Notes: generated by a model not told the origin, from the sequence alone. A DNA stretch of 59,117 bases from Thermoanaerobacterales bacterium (GCA_017577565.1 PKRH01000003.1:1-59117); one strand, 5' to 3'; positions 42,841-51,709 are shown, counted from the stretch's first letter. Numbers and translations: made by a program.

Positions 42841-42866
42841 GGAATCCCCTGGGGCGTGGCCGCGTT
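42841..42866 (+). promoter_or_regulatory. Candidate SigR/SigH-type promoter (MFS transporter)
   Basis: GGAAT at 42841-42845 and GTT at 42864-42866, exactly 18 bases apart and 11 bases before the ATG. The match is to the consensus of the sigma factor group encoded at 18442. Confidence 0.5.
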
Positions 42867-42877
42867 GGAGGTCCAGG

Positions 42878-44377
42878 ATGACCTCCGTGCACGCCGACCC
42901 CCAGCTCGATCCCGACGACCACGACCCCCGCCCCGCCGTCCGGGCCGTCGACGGCGGGGCGCCCGACGCCGACGGCGCCGTCCCGCCGGAGGCCGACGGG
43001 GTGTGGTCGCCGGCCCGGCGGCGGCTGACCACCGCCCTGGTCCTCACGATCACCCTCGTGGCCTTCGAGTCCCTGGCCATCGCCACGGTCATGCCGGTGG
43101 TGGCCGACGACCTCGGCGGGCTCGGGCTCTACGGCTGGGTCTTCTCGGGCTTCTTCCTCGGCAACCTGCTCGGGATCGTCTGGGCCGGCCAGGCCGCGGA
43201 CCGCCACGGCACCCGGATGCCCTACGCGGCCGGCCTCGTCGTGTTCACGGCCGGGTTGCTGGTCGGCGGCGCCGCCGGGTCGATGGGCATGCTCGTCGCC
43301 GGCCGGGTGGCGCAGGGGCTCGGCGCCGGCGTCATCCCCGCGGTGGCCTACGCGACGGTGGCCCGGGCGTACCCGCCCGGCCTGCGCCCCCGGGTGTTCG
43401 CCGTGTTCTCGACCGCCTGGGTGATCCCCGGGCTGGTGGGGCCGGCGGCGGCCAGCGGCATCGAGCACGCGACGTCGTGGCGCTTCGTCTTCCTCGCCCT
43501 CCTGCCGCTGGTCGGCCTGGCCGCCGCGCTGGCGCTGCCGGTCCTGCCGAACCACCCGCCGCTCGCGCCGGCCGGCGAGGCCGGGCGCGCCGACGGCCGG
43601 CGCCTGCGCGACGCCGCGGTGCTCGTCGGCGGCGTGGCGCTCGTGTTCGGCGGGCTGAAGGCCGGCGCGCCGGTGCCGGTCGCCGCCCTCGTCGGCGTCG
43701 GCGCGGTGGTGGCGGCCTGGGCCTTCCTCCGGCTCGTGCCGCCCGGCACCGTGCGCCTGGCGCCGGGCATGCCGGCCGCGGTCGCCGCCCGCGGCATCCT
43801 CACCTTCGCCTTCTTCGGGACCGACGCCTACGTGTCGCTGGCGGTCACCGACGGCCACGGGGCGCCCACCTGGGTGGCGGGGCTGGCGCTCACCGGCGCC
43901 ACCCTGACCTGGACCGCGGGCGCCTGGCTGCAGGAGCGGCTGGTCCGCCGGCGCGGGCCCCGGTGGCTGGTGCGGCGCGGCATGGCCGTCCTCGCGGTCG
44001 GCATCGCCGCCACCCTCGTGGGCCTCGGCGACGTGCCCGTCGCCGTGATCGTGGTCGGCTGGACGATCGGCGGCCTGGGCATCGGCCTGTCCTACGCGCC
44101 CATCACCGTCACGGTGCTCGGGGCGGCGGCCGCCGGCGAGGAGGGGGCGGCGAGCGCGTCGCTCCAGCTCACCGACGTGCTCGGCGTCGCGGTCGGGACG
44201 GGGGTCGTGGGCGCGTTCGTGGCCCTCGGCGACGGCCGGGGGTGGGCGACGACCTCGTCGCTCGGCATCGCCTTCGTCGCCACCCTCCTGATGGCGGCGG
44301 CCGGCGTGCTCGCGGCGGCGCGCCTGCCCCGCCGGCTGCCGGGCGTCGACGACGCGGGTGCCGGCGCGGCGACCTGA
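42878..44377 (+). CDS. MFS transporter, drug-exporter type
   Basis: A 499-residue protein with an acidic N-terminus of ~45 residues and about 14 hydrophobic helices. Motifs include TLVAFESLAIATVMPVVADD, the loop 2-3 motif AGQAADRHGTRMPY and VAQGLGAGVIPAVAYATVAR, typical of DHA2-like exporters. ATG 42878 is chosen because GGAGG lies seven bases upstream; an earlier in-frame GTG at 42809 would run through the promoter. Substrate is unknown. A SigR-type promoter suggests induction under thiol-oxidative stress. Confidence 0.88.
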   Translation: MTSVHADPQLDPDDHDPRPAVRAVDGGAPDADGAVPPEADGVWSPARRRLTTALVLTITLVAFESLAIATVMPVVADDLGGLGLYGWVFSGFFLGNLLGIVWAGQAADRHGTRMPYAAGLVVFTAGLLVGGAAGSMGMLVAGRVAQGLGAGVIPAVAYATVARAYPPGLRPRVFAVFSTAWVIPGLVGPAAASGIEHATSWRFVFLALLPLVGLAAALALPVLPNHPPLAPAGEAGRADGRRLRDAAVLVGGVALVFGGLKAGAPVPVAALVGVGAVVAAWAFLRLVPPGTVRLAPGMPAAVAARGILTFAFFGTDAYVSLAVTDGHGAPTWVAGLALTGATLTWTAGAWLQERLVRRRGPRWLVRRGMAVLAVGIAATLVGLGDVPVAVIVVGWTIGGLGIGLSYAPITVTVLGAAAAGEEGAASASLQLTDVLGVAVGTGVVGAFVALGDGRGWATTSSLGIAFVATLLMAAAGVLAAARLPRRLPGVDDAGAGAAT

Positions 44378-44407
44378 GCGGGCCGGTGGGGCGGGGCGCC
44401 CGGGCCC

Positions 44408-44710
44408 TCAGGACCGGGGCGTCTCGTGCAGGTTCTCGTTGACCGCCCGGTACAGGTCGTAGATCTCCTTGCAGACCTGGCACACGGGCAGCTGCTTCGG
44501 GTCCCGCTGGGGCACGAAGCGCTCGCCGCAGAGGGCCTCGACCGGGTAGCCGTAGACGCGGGCCTCGGTGACCTTGGCCACGGCCGACTCGCCCGGCTCG
44601 GTCCGCACGATGTGGGCGACCTTCGGCTCGCCGGTGCGCAGGTCCTCCTCGGTGCGCTCGTCGGTGCGCTCGGCGATGTCGGGCTGGATCGTCGTGAGCG
44701 GCGTGGTCAC
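44408..44710 (-). CDS. DUF3039 protein
   Basis: A 100-residue protein, conserved in actinobacteria but uncharacterised. It has VAHIVRTEPGES, the region YPVEALCGERFVPQRDPKQL and PVCQVCKEIYDLYRAV. The Cys of ALCGE and the CQVC pair suggest a small zinc site. GTG 44710 is chosen because a TAACCT box lies eight bases before it, overlapping the end of the DinB-like gene. Confidence 0.88.
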   Translation of the reverse strand: MTTPLTTIQPDIAERTDERTEEDLRTGEPKVAHIVRTEPGESAVAKVTEARVYGYPVEALCGERFVPQRDPKQLPVCQVCKEIYDLYRAVNENLHETPRS

Positions 44711-44718
44711 GGAGGAGA

Positions 44719-44724
44719 AGGTTA
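44719..44724 (-). promoter_or_regulatory. Leaderless -10 box (DUF3039 gene)
   Basis: TAACCT on the minus strand, ending eight bases before GTG 44710. Confidence 0.5.
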
Positions 44725-45279
44725 GGACCTCGCGCGCCCGCCGAGCGCGGCCAGGCCCGCCTCGGCGTCCGCGAGGTGGTGGACCCCCTCGTGGAGCAGG
44801 TAGCGGACGTAGCCCGCGACGGTGAACGGCACGCCGTCGCTGCGGTGGCCCACCCGCTCCCAGGCCTCGCCCCGCACGCCGGCCAGCCGGTCGGCGAAGG
44901 TCGCGGCGGCGTCGACGATCGCGGCGGCCACCTCGGCGGGGTCCTGGTCGCCGTAGCGGTCCTCGACCGCGGCGGCGTCCGGGTCCCAGTCGGTGAAGCG
45001 GGGCTCGTCCTCGGCGAGCATGCGGGCGATCCGCCCCTCGAACAGGCACAGGACGTCGCGCACGTGGCAGGCGTACTCGAGGGCCGACCACCGGTCGTCG
45101 CTCGGGCGGGTGGCGAGCAGCTCGCGGGGCCGGGCCAGGAGCCGCTGCCAGGCCGCGGCGTTGTCGCGCACCGCCGGGCCGAGCTGCTCGATGGGGACGG
45201 ACCCGACGGCCAGCCCGCACTCGGGGCACGGCTGCTCCAGCACCCAGGTCCAGTCCTCGGTGTCCGGTTCGATCGGCAC
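44722..45279 (-). CDS. DinB-family protein
   Basis: A 185-residue helical-bundle protein. The N-terminal part has QPCPECGLAVGSVP, with a CPxC pair. Later come SALEYACHVRDVLCLFEGRI, TVAGYVRYLLHEGVHHLADA, whose spaced His residues are the usual metal ligands of the DinB fold. Members include thiol S-transferases using mycothiol or bacillithiol; the substrate here is unknown. GTG 45279 lies nine bases after a TACGGT box. Confidence 0.82.
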   Translation of the reverse strand: MPIEPDTEDWTWVLEQPCPECGLAVGSVPIEQLGPAVRDNAAAWQRLLARPRELLATRPSDDRWSALEYACHVRDVLCLFEGRIARMLAEDEPRFTDWDPDAAAVEDRYGDQDPAEVAAAIVDAAATFADRLAGVRGEAWERVGHRSDGVPFTVAGYVRYLLHEGVHHLADAEAGLAALGGRARS

Positions 45280-45288
45280 GGGGCCGGG

Positions 45289-45294
45289 ACCGTA
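45289..45294 (-). promoter_or_regulatory. Leaderless -10 box (DinB-like gene)
   Basis: TACGGT on the minus strand, ending nine bases before GTG 45279. Confidence 0.45.
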
Positions 45295-45392
45295 GGCGGT
45301 CGGGCCCGAGGCGTCACGCGATTTCGTGGCGGGTGTCACACCACCGGCCACGGGCGGCCCCGGGGCCCGCCCCCGGCGCGGGCCGCCGGGGC

Positions 45393-46373
45393 TCAGCGGT
45401 CGAGGCCGGCGAGGAGGTGGCGGGTGGCGGCGGCCAGGGCCTCGCCCGCCGGGGTGGCCGGCAGCCGCTCCAGGTCGGCCAGGGCCCGCTCGACGTAGCC
45501 CCGGGCGTCCTCGAGGGCCCGGGCGACGCCGCCGCCCTCCCGCACGATCTGGAGGGCGCGGGCCCGGGCCTCCGGGGTGAGCGGCCCGCCGAGCAGCGAC
45601 CGCAGCTCCTCGCCCCCGGGGCCGTCGAGGGCCCGCAGCACGGGCAGGTTGTAGACGCCCTCGGCCATGTCGTGGCCGGCCGGCTTGCCCAGCTCCTCCT
45701 CGGTGGCGACGACGTCGAGGACGTCGTCCACCACCTGGAACGCCATGCCGTAGTGGTGGCCGAAGTCGGTGAGGGCGTCGACCTCCTCCCGGGGGAGGTC
45801 GGACACGATGCCCCCGATGCGGCAGGCGGTGGCGTAGAGGGCCGCGGTCTTGCCGGCGATGGCGGCCGTGTAGTCCTCGACCGTGCGGTCGACCCGGTAG
45901 GCGAACCGCAGCTCGCGGACCTCGCCCTCGCAGAGCCGGCCGATCGTCGCCGCCAGCAGCGAGGCGACCTCGGTGCCGAGGGAGGCGGCCAGCTCCGACG
46001 CCCGGGCCAGGAGGAAGTCGCCGGACAGGATCGCCCGCAGGTTGCCCCACCGGGCGTTGACGCTCTCGACGCCGTGGCGGGTGGCGGCCTCGTCGATGAC
46101 GTCGTCGTGGTGCAGCGAGCCGACGTGCACCAGCTCGCAGGCGACGCCGCCCGTGATGGCGTCGTCGCTGACGCCCGACGGCCCCGACCCGGCGGTGGAC
46201 GACAGGGCGGTGAAGATGGGGCGCAGCCGCTTGCCGCCGGCCCGCACGAGGTGCGAGGCCATCTCGGCCATGGTGGGGTCGTCGGACTCCACCGCGGCCG
46301 CCAGCCGCTTGTCGACCCGCTCGCGCAGGGCCGGCAGGCCGGGCAGGTCGAGCAGGGGGTGAGGGGAGGCCAC
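45393..46373 (-). CDS. Polyprenyl (long-chain prenyl) diphosphate synthase
   Basis: A 326-residue trans-prenyltransferase. It has GGKRLRPIFTALSS, the first Asp-rich motif in LHHDDVIDEAATRHG, ARWGNLRAILSGDFLLAR, and the second Asp-rich motif in FQVVDDVLDVVATEEELGKP. Residues before the first motif (ELVHVGSLH) are small, which suggests a long-chain product such as the menaquinone side chain; chain length is not certain. GTG 46373 is chosen over GTG 46379 because the TACCGT box would leave only one base before the latter. Confidence 0.92.
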   Translation of the reverse strand: MASPHPLLDLPGLPALRERVDKRLAAAVESDDPTMAEMASHLVRAGGKRLRPIFTALSSTAGSGPSGVSDDAITGGVACELVHVGSLHHDDVIDEAATRHGVESVNARWGNLRAILSGDFLLARASELAASLGTEVASLLAATIGRLCEGEVRELRFAYRVDRTVEDYTAAIAGKTAALYATACRIGGIVSDLPREEVDALTDFGHHYGMAFQVVDDVLDVVATEEELGKPAGHDMAEGVYNLPVLRALDGPGGEELRSLLGGPLTPEARARALQIVREGGGVARALEDARGYVERALADLERLPATPAGEALAAATRHLLAGLDR

Positions 46374-46380
46374 GGCCACG

Positions 46381-46386
46381 ACGGTA
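46381..46386 (-). promoter_or_regulatory. Leaderless -10 box (polyprenyl synthase)
   Basis: TACCGT on the minus strand, ending seven bases before GTG 46373. Confidence 0.45.
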
Positions 46387-46492
46387 GGTGACCCGCGCGC
46401 CCGGCCGAAACCGGCCGCGCCGCCGCGGCCGGCGCGACCCGGCCCGTGCCGGCCCCGGCACGCCGGGGAGGGGCGGGCGGCGCCGAGGCCCG

Positions 46493-46514
46493 CGCGATCC
46501 AGTCGCGATCCAGT
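46493..46514. repeat. 11-base tandem direct repeat upstream of clpC
   Basis: CGCGATCCAGT occurs twice in direct succession, a period of about one helical turn. It lies 51 bases upstream of the candidate clpC -10 box and 107 bases from the divergent polyprenyl synthase box. Confidence 0.6.
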
Positions 46515-46565
46515 TACGAAGGTGGGGAACCCGCCACGGGCGGCGTCGTCGTCACCGAACGGCTG

Positions 46566-46571
46566 TAGAGT
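46566..46571 (+). promoter_or_regulatory. Candidate -10 box of clpC
   Basis: TAGAGT, 38 bases before the TTG start. This gives a leader of about 30 bases that contains a GGGAGG ribosome site, so clpC, unlike many neighbours, is leadered. Confidence 0.5.
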
Positions 46572-46609
46572 TTCCCCACGGATCCCCCGACTGGCGGGAG
46601 GCAGGTCTC

Positions 46610-49129
46610 TTGTTCGAACGGTTCACCGACCGGGCTCGACGGGTCGTGGTCCTGGCCCAGGAAGAAGCCCGGCTCCTCAACCACAACTACATCGGCACCG
46701 AGCACATCCTCCTCGGCCTCATCCACGAGGGCGAGGGGGTCGCCGCGAAGGCGCTCGAGTCGCTGGGCATCAGCCTCGAGGCGGTGCGGCAGCAGGTCGA
46801 GGAGATCATCGGCCAGGGCGGCTCGTCGCCGTCCGGGCACATCCCGTTCACGCCCCGCGCCAAGAAGGTCCTCGAGCTGTCCCTGCGCGAGGCGCTGCAG
46901 CTCGGCCACAACTACATCGGCACCGAGCACATCCTCCTCGGCCTCATCCGCGAGGGCGAGGGGGTGGCCGCGCAGGTGCTGGTCAAGCTGGGGGCCGACC
47001 TGTCCCGCGTCCGCCAGCAGGTCATCCAGCTGCTGTCCGGCTACCAGGGCACGGGCGGCCCGGCGGGCGAGAAGGCCGGTGCCACCTCGGGCTCGAGCAG
47101 CTCGTCCGAGCAGCCGACGGGCTCGCTGGTCCTCGACCAGTTCGGCCGCAACCTCACGCAGCTGGCCCGCGAGAAGAAGCTCGACCCGGTCATCGGCCGT
47201 GCCCGCGAGATGGAGCGGGTCATGCAGGTCCTGTCCCGCCGCACCAAGAACAACCCGGTGCTGGTGGGCGAGCCGGGCGTCGGCAAGACCGCCATCGTCG
47301 AGGGCCTGGCCCAGGCCATCGTCAACAAGGAGGTCCCCGAGACCCTCGAGGGCAAGCAGCTCTACACCCTCGACCTCGGGGCCCTGGTCGCCGGCAGCCG
47401 CTACCGCGGCGACTTCGAGGAGCGCCTGAAGAAGGTGCTCAAGGAGATCCGCACCCGCGGCGACATCATCCTGTTCATCGACGAGATCCACACCCTGGTG
47501 GGCGCCGGTGCCGCCGAGGGCGCCATCGACGCGGCCTCGATCCTGAAGCCGATGCTGGCCCGGGGCGAGCTGCAGACGATCGGCGCGACCACCCTCGACG
47601 AGTACCGCAAGTACCTCGAGAAGGACGCCGCGCTCGAGCGCCGGTTCCAGAAGATCACGGTCGAGGAGCCCACCGTGGCCCACACGATCGAGATCCTGAA
47701 GGGCCTGCGCGACCGGTACGAGGCGCACCACCGGGTCACGATCACCGACCAGGCGCTCGTGGCCTCGGCCAACCTGGCCGACCGCTACATCAGCGACCGG
47801 TACCTGCCCGACAAGGCCATCGACCTCATCGACGAGGCGGGCAGCCGCCTGCGCATCAAGCGCATGCAGACCCCGCCCGACTACAAGGAGCTCGAGAACG
47901 AGCTCGCCAAGATCGTCGAGCAGAAGAAGAAGGCCGTCGAGCGGCAGGACTTCGAGGAGGCCGGCCGCCTGCGCGACGCCGAGAAGGAGCTCCTGGCCCG
48001 CAAGGAGGCCATGGAGCGCGAGATCAAGGACTCCGGCGTCGACCTGTTCGACGAGGTCGACGAGGAGGCCATCGCCGAGGTCCTCTCGGTGTGGACGGGC
48101 ATCCCCGTCTACAAGCTCACCGAGGAGGAGACCCAGAAGCTCCTCCGCATGGAGGAGGAGCTGCACAAGCGGGTCGTCGGCCAGCACGACGCCATCCGGG
48201 CGGTCAGCCAGGCCATCCGGCGCACCCGTGCCGGCCTGAAGGATCCGAAGCGCCCCAGCGGCTCGTTCATCTTCCTCGGCCCCTCCGGCGTCGGGAAGAC
48301 CGAGCTGGCCAAGACGCTCGCCGAGTTCCTGTTCGGCGACGAGACCGCGCTGATCCAGCTCGACATGTCCGAGTACATGGAGAAGCACACGGTCTCGCGG
48401 CTGGTCGGCTCGCCCCCGGGCTACGTCGGCTACGAGGAGGGCGGTCAGCTCACCGAGGCCGTGCGGCGCAAGCCGTTCTCGGTGGTGCTGTTCGACGAGA
48501 TCGAGAAGGCCCACCCCGACGTGTTCAACACGCTCCTCCAGATCCTGGAGGAGGGGCGCCTCACCGACGCCCAGGGCCGCTCGGTCGACTTCCGCAACAC
48601 CGTGCTGATCATGACCTCGAACCTCGGCACGGCCGACCTCCGCAAGGCCAGCGTCGGCTTCGCCCGGGCCGACGAGACGGTGTCGTACGAGAAGATGAAG
48701 GACAAGGTCAACGAGGCGCTCAAGCAGCACTTCCGGCCGGAGTTCCTCAACCGGATCGACGACACCATCGTCTTCCACGAGCTGACCAAGGACGAGGTCA
48801 CCCAGATCGTCGACCTGATGATCAAGCGGGTGCAGCGGCAGCTCGAGGGCCAGGGCCTGGGCCTGGAGCTCACGCAGGAGGCCAAGTACTACCTGGCCGA
48901 CAAGGGCTACGACCCGCAGCTGGGCGCCCGTCCGCTGCGGCGGGCCATCCAGCGGCTGGTCGAGGACCCGGTCTCCGAGAAGCTCCTGCTCAAGGAGGTC
49001 CGGGCCGGCGAGATCGTCGTCGTCGACGTCGAGGACGACCCGGAGACGGGCGACCGCCGGCTCACGTTCCGGACGGTCGAGGGCTTCGTGCCCCCGCCGA
49101 TGGAGCTGGCCGAGGCCGGCGACGCCTGA
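46610..49129 (+). CDS. clpC: ATP-dependent Clp protease ATP-binding subunit ClpC
   Basis: An 839-residue Hsp100 unfoldase that feeds substrates to ClpP. It has two Clp-N repeats (NYIGTEHILLGLIHEGEGV and its second copy), D1 P-loop GEPGVGKT (from residue 220), a UVR-type coiled coil (KKKAVERQDFEEAGRLRDAE) and D2 P-loop GPSGVGKT (from residue 557) with LDMSEYMEKHTVSRLVGSPP. The TTG at 46610 gives the canonical start FERFTDRARRVVVLAQEEAR; no ATG or GTG is suitably placed. A 12-bp hairpin follows. Length and motifs are full. Confidence 0.97.
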   Translation: MFERFTDRARRVVVLAQEEARLLNHNYIGTEHILLGLIHEGEGVAAKALESLGISLEAVRQQVEEIIGQGGSSPSGHIPFTPRAKKVLELSLREALQLGHNYIGTEHILLGLIREGEGVAAQVLVKLGADLSRVRQQVIQLLSGYQGTGGPAGEKAGATSGSSSSSEQPTGSLVLDQFGRNLTQLAREKKLDPVIGRAREMERVMQVLSRRTKNNPVLVGEPGVGKTAIVEGLAQAIVNKEVPETLEGKQLYTLDLGALVAGSRYRGDFEERLKKVLKEIRTRGDIILFIDEIHTLVGAGAAEGAIDAASILKPMLARGELQTIGATTLDEYRKYLEKDAALERRFQKITVEEPTVAHTIEILKGLRDRYEAHHRVTITDQALVASANLADRYISDRYLPDKAIDLIDEAGSRLRIKRMQTPPDYKELENELAKIVEQKKKAVERQDFEEAGRLRDAEKELLARKEAMEREIKDSGVDLFDEVDEEAIAEVLSVWTGIPVYKLTEEETQKLLRMEEELHKRVVGQHDAIRAVSQAIRRTRAGLKDPKRPSGSFIFLGPSGVGKTELAKTLAEFLFGDETALIQLDMSEYMEKHTVSRLVGSPPGYVGYEEGGQLTEAVRRKPFSVVLFDEIEKAHPDVFNTLLQILEEGRLTDAQGRSVDFRNTVLIMTSNLGTADLRKASVGFARADETVSYEKMKDKVNEALKQHFRPEFLNRIDDTIVFHELTKDEVTQIVDLMIKRVQRQLEGQGLGLELTQEAKYYLADKGYDPQLGARPLRRAIQRLVEDPVSEKLLLKEVRAGEIVVVDVEDDPETGDRRLTFRTVEGFVPPPMELAEAGDA

Positions 49130-49157
49130 CCGGCACGACATCGACCACAGGCACAGC

Positions 49158-49187
49158 GTGCGGGGCCGCCTGGGTGCGGCCCCGCAC
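49158..49187 (+). terminator. clpC hairpin terminator
   Basis: A perfect 12-bp stem (GTGCGGGGCCGC with its complement) and a 6-base loop, 28 bases after the clpC stop. Confidence 0.8.
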
Positions 49188-49243
49188 CCGCGTCTAACCT
49201 CACGGCGCTCACGGCCACCCTGTCCCCCGCATCCACGCCGCCG

Positions 49244-49996
49244 GTGTCCCGCATCCGTCGATCGATCCTCCTCGCCCTCCTCGCCCTGGTCGCCACCGCG
49301 TGCGAGGTGCGCACCAGGGTGACCGTGGACGTCGCCGAGGACGGCTCGGGCACCGTCGAGGTGGCCGTCGGCCTCGACCGAGCGGCGCTGGAGGAGCTGC
49401 CCGACCTCGACGGCGACGGGGCCCGGACCGCCGCCGACCTGGACCAGCTGGTCCGGGACGACGACCTCGTGGCCGCCGGGTGGATCGTCGAGCCGGCGGC
49501 GACCGACGGCGACGGCACGACCTGGGTGCGGGCCCGGCGGGCGTTCGGCACGCCCGAGGAGGCCGAGCGGGTGCTGGCCGAGCTCACCGGCCCCGACGGC
49601 CCGCTGCGGGACGTGCGGCTGGTGCGGTCCGAGTCCTTCGGGCGCGACCGGTTCGAGCTGTCGGGCACCGTCGACCTCCGCGACGGGCTCGAGGCCTTCG
49701 GCGACGAGGCGATGGCGGCCGTGCTCGAGGGCGAGCCGCTGGGGGAGGACCCGGCGGTGATCGAGGAGCGCCTGGGGCGGCCGCTGGCCGAGGTGTTCAC
49801 CTTCGAGCTGGTCGCGGCGCTGCCCGGCGGGACGACGACCTGGAGCCCTCGCCTGGGCGACGGGCCGGTCGAGGTCCGGGCCGAGACCACCGTCCACGAC
49901 TGGCCCGTACTCGGCCTGGCGGCGTTGGCGGTGGCGTCGTTCCTCGCCCTGGTCGTCGTGCTGGTCGTGCGGGCCGTGCGCCGCCGGCCGGCCTGA
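49244..49996 (+). CDS. LppM-like lipoprotein with C-terminal membrane helix
   Basis: A 250-residue protein. The signal peptide ends at Cys20 (LALVATAC). The following beta-rich domain (EVRTRVTVDVAEDGSGTVEV, then DRFELSGTVDLRDGLEAFGD and EVFTFELVAALPGGTTTW) matches the LppM pattern known from mycobacteria, where LppM is a surface lipoprotein. A membrane helix (about residues 222-245) and a short basic tail close the protein, so both ends are anchored. Function in this lineage is unknown. Confidence 0.82.
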   Translation: MSRIRRSILLALLALVATACEVRTRVTVDVAEDGSGTVEVAVGLDRAALEELPDLDGDGARTAADLDQLVRDDDLVAAGWIVEPAATDGDGTTWVRARRAFGTPEEAERVLAELTGPDGPLRDVRLVRSESFGRDRFELSGTVDLRDGLEAFGDEAMAAVLEGEPLGEDPAVIEERLGRPLAEVFTFELVAALPGGTTTWSPRLGDGPVEVRAETTVHDWPVLGLAALAVASFLALVVVLVVRAVRRRPA

Positions 49997-50044
49997 TCGG
50001 CGCCGGGGTGCCGCCGGGAGCGACCGGACGCCGCCGGCGCCGGG

Positions 50045-51709
50045 TCAGCAGCCGGCCAGCGACGTGCGGCTGCCGGCCGGGGTGGTCAGGCGCCGGGGGT
50101 CGCCGCCGGGCGGCGTCACGGTGATCTCGACGTCACCGGTCGCGTCGCCGAGGCCCAGGTGGACGACGGGCGGCGCGCCGGCGGCGTAGCCCGTCGTGCT
50201 CGTCGCCCAGGCGGTGGCGCGGCGGTCGCCGGCCGTGGCCTCCACCCGGGTGCCGGCGGCCGCCGGCCCCAGGGCGGCGAGGTCGACCTCGACCCAGGCG
50301 CCGGCGGTGCCGGTCGCGCGGAACAGCACGGAGGGCTCGGACGGCTCCCAGGCGACGAGGAACACGTCGAGGCGCCCGTCGCGGTCGAGGTCGGCGGTCG
50401 CGCCGGTGACCCAGTAGCGCCCGGCCGCGGCCTCGCCGGTGGGCTCGAGGCGGGGCACGCCGTCCTCCGTGCCGGTGTTGCGCAGCACGAGCGGCGTGCC
50501 GTCCTCGGTGACGGCCGAGGTCACGACGTCGGGCCGGCCGTCGTCGTCGAGGTCGGCGACGGCGACGTGGGGCGCCTTGGTCGGCAGCGGCGGCGAGCCC
50601 GCCTCCTCGGTGACGTCCCCGAGGGCGGGGGCGCCCGGCTCGCTGCGGTTGAGGAGCACCCGCACCGGCACCGTCTCACCGTCGTCGACCGTCGAGTTGA
50701 AGTGCTGGCCGACGACGAGGTCGGGCCGGCCGTCGCCGTCCAGGTCGCCGGCGTCGACGCCGGCCGGGTCGTCCTCGTCACCATGGGTCTCCCAGCGCAG
50801 CTCGGGGACCTCCTCGACGACGAACCCGTCGGGCCCGCCGAGCAGGACCCGGGGGTCGCCGCTGGTCACGATGTCGAGCCGGCCGTCGCCGTCGAGGTCG
50901 ACGGTGGCGAGGGCGAGGCCCCGCAGGTCGTCGGGGACGCCCCAGTCGTTGGTGGCGTCCTCGAAGGCGAACCCGCCGGTGTTGCGGAACGCCCGGGTGG
51001 GGCCGTCGCCGAACCGGTCGCCGAGGACGAGGAGGTCGGTGAGGCCGTCGCGGTCGACGTCGAGCGCGGCGATCGACCGGGCGGCCGTCGCCGGGGCCAG
51101 CTCGGCGACCGCCGACCAGCCGTCGCCCCGGTTCTCGTAGACGGTCGTCGGGCGCTCGGTGAGCTCGTCGCCGGGCTGGGGGTTGCGGGCGACGACCAGG
51201 TCGAGGTCGCCGTCGCCGTCCAGGTCGGCGAAGGTGGCGCCGCTGGTGCGGGCGAGCTCGCCGGGGAAGCGGTCGTCGACCGCGAACCCGTCGGGCCCGC
51301 CCAGCAGGAGCCGGTCGGGGGAGGGGCCGTCCGCGCCCCGCACCCGGTAGTCGGCCTCGTCGCGGTCGGCGAAGCCCCCGACGAACAGGTCGGTCCAGCC
51401 GTCCCCGTCGACGTCGGCCGCGGCGGCGGCGTGGCCGTACATCCCGAGGAGCGGCTCGACCAGGCCCCGGTCCCCGGTGACGTCCTCGAACCCGAGCGGA
51501 CCGTCCCCGCCCCCGCCGGGCGGCGCCGTCCAGCAGGTGGCGGCCCCCTCCGCCGGCACGGGCTCGGCGGGGGCGGTCGTGGCGGGCGCGCCCGGGTCCC
51601 GGGCCTCGCCGTCCGCTCCCTCGTCGTCGCCGCCGCTGCCGCAGCCCCAGGCGAGGGCCAGCGCCACCGCCGCGGCGACGGCTCGTCGCCCGTAGCCGTC
51701 CAGGTGCAT
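50045..51709 (-). CDS. FG-GAP/VCBS repeat lipoprotein (seven-bladed propeller)
   Basis: A 554-residue lipoprotein (lipobox at Cys23, LALAWGC). Seven calcium-type repeats of the form DxDxDGxxDLxxG are visible, for example ADVDGDGWTDLFVGG, ADLDGDGDLDLVVARN, VDLDGDGRLDIVTSGD and ADLDRDGRLDVFLVAW. They predict a seven-bladed beta-propeller related to integrin alpha chains. The C-terminal ~90 residues (YAAGAPPVVHLGLGDATGDV) match the ASPIC/UnbV-type end often joined to such propellers. It is probably surface-exposed. ATG 51709 is chosen because the signal peptide starts there; GTG 51715 is an alternative. The binding partner is unknown. Confidence 0.85.
   Translation of the reverse strand: MHLDGYGRRAVAAAVALALAWGCGSGGDDEGADGEARDPGAPATTAPAEPVPAEGAATCWTAPPGGGGDGPLGFEDVTGDRGLVEPLLGMYGHAAAAADVDGDGWTDLFVGGFADRDEADYRVRGADGPSPDRLLLGGPDGFAVDDRFPGELARTSGATFADLDGDGDLDLVVARNPQPGDELTERPTTVYENRGDGWSAVAELAPATAARSIAALDVDRDGLTDLLVLGDRFGDGPTRAFRNTGGFAFEDATNDWGVPDDLRGLALATVDLDGDGRLDIVTSGDPRVLLGGPDGFVVEEVPELRWETHGDEDDPAGVDAGDLDGDGRPDLVVGQHFNSTVDDGETVPVRVLLNRSEPGAPALGDVTEEAGSPPLPTKAPHVAVADLDDDGRPDVVTSAVTEDGTPLVLRNTGTEDGVPRLEPTGEAAAGRYWVTGATADLDRDGRLDVFLVAWEPSEPSVLFRATGTAGAWVEVDLAALGPAAAGTRVEATAGDRRATAWATSTTGYAAGAPPVVHLGLGDATGDVEITVTPPGGDPRRLTTPAGSRTSLAGC

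Noticed and set aside
46527..46560. GGAAC upstream of clpC as a SigR -35 element
   Set aside because: No GTT lies 17-19 bases downstream; the sequence there is a run of GTC.
46514..49897. A 1127-codon open frame opposite clpC
   Set aside because: Leu/Asp/Val-rich shadow sequence; ClpC on the plus strand is unmistakable.
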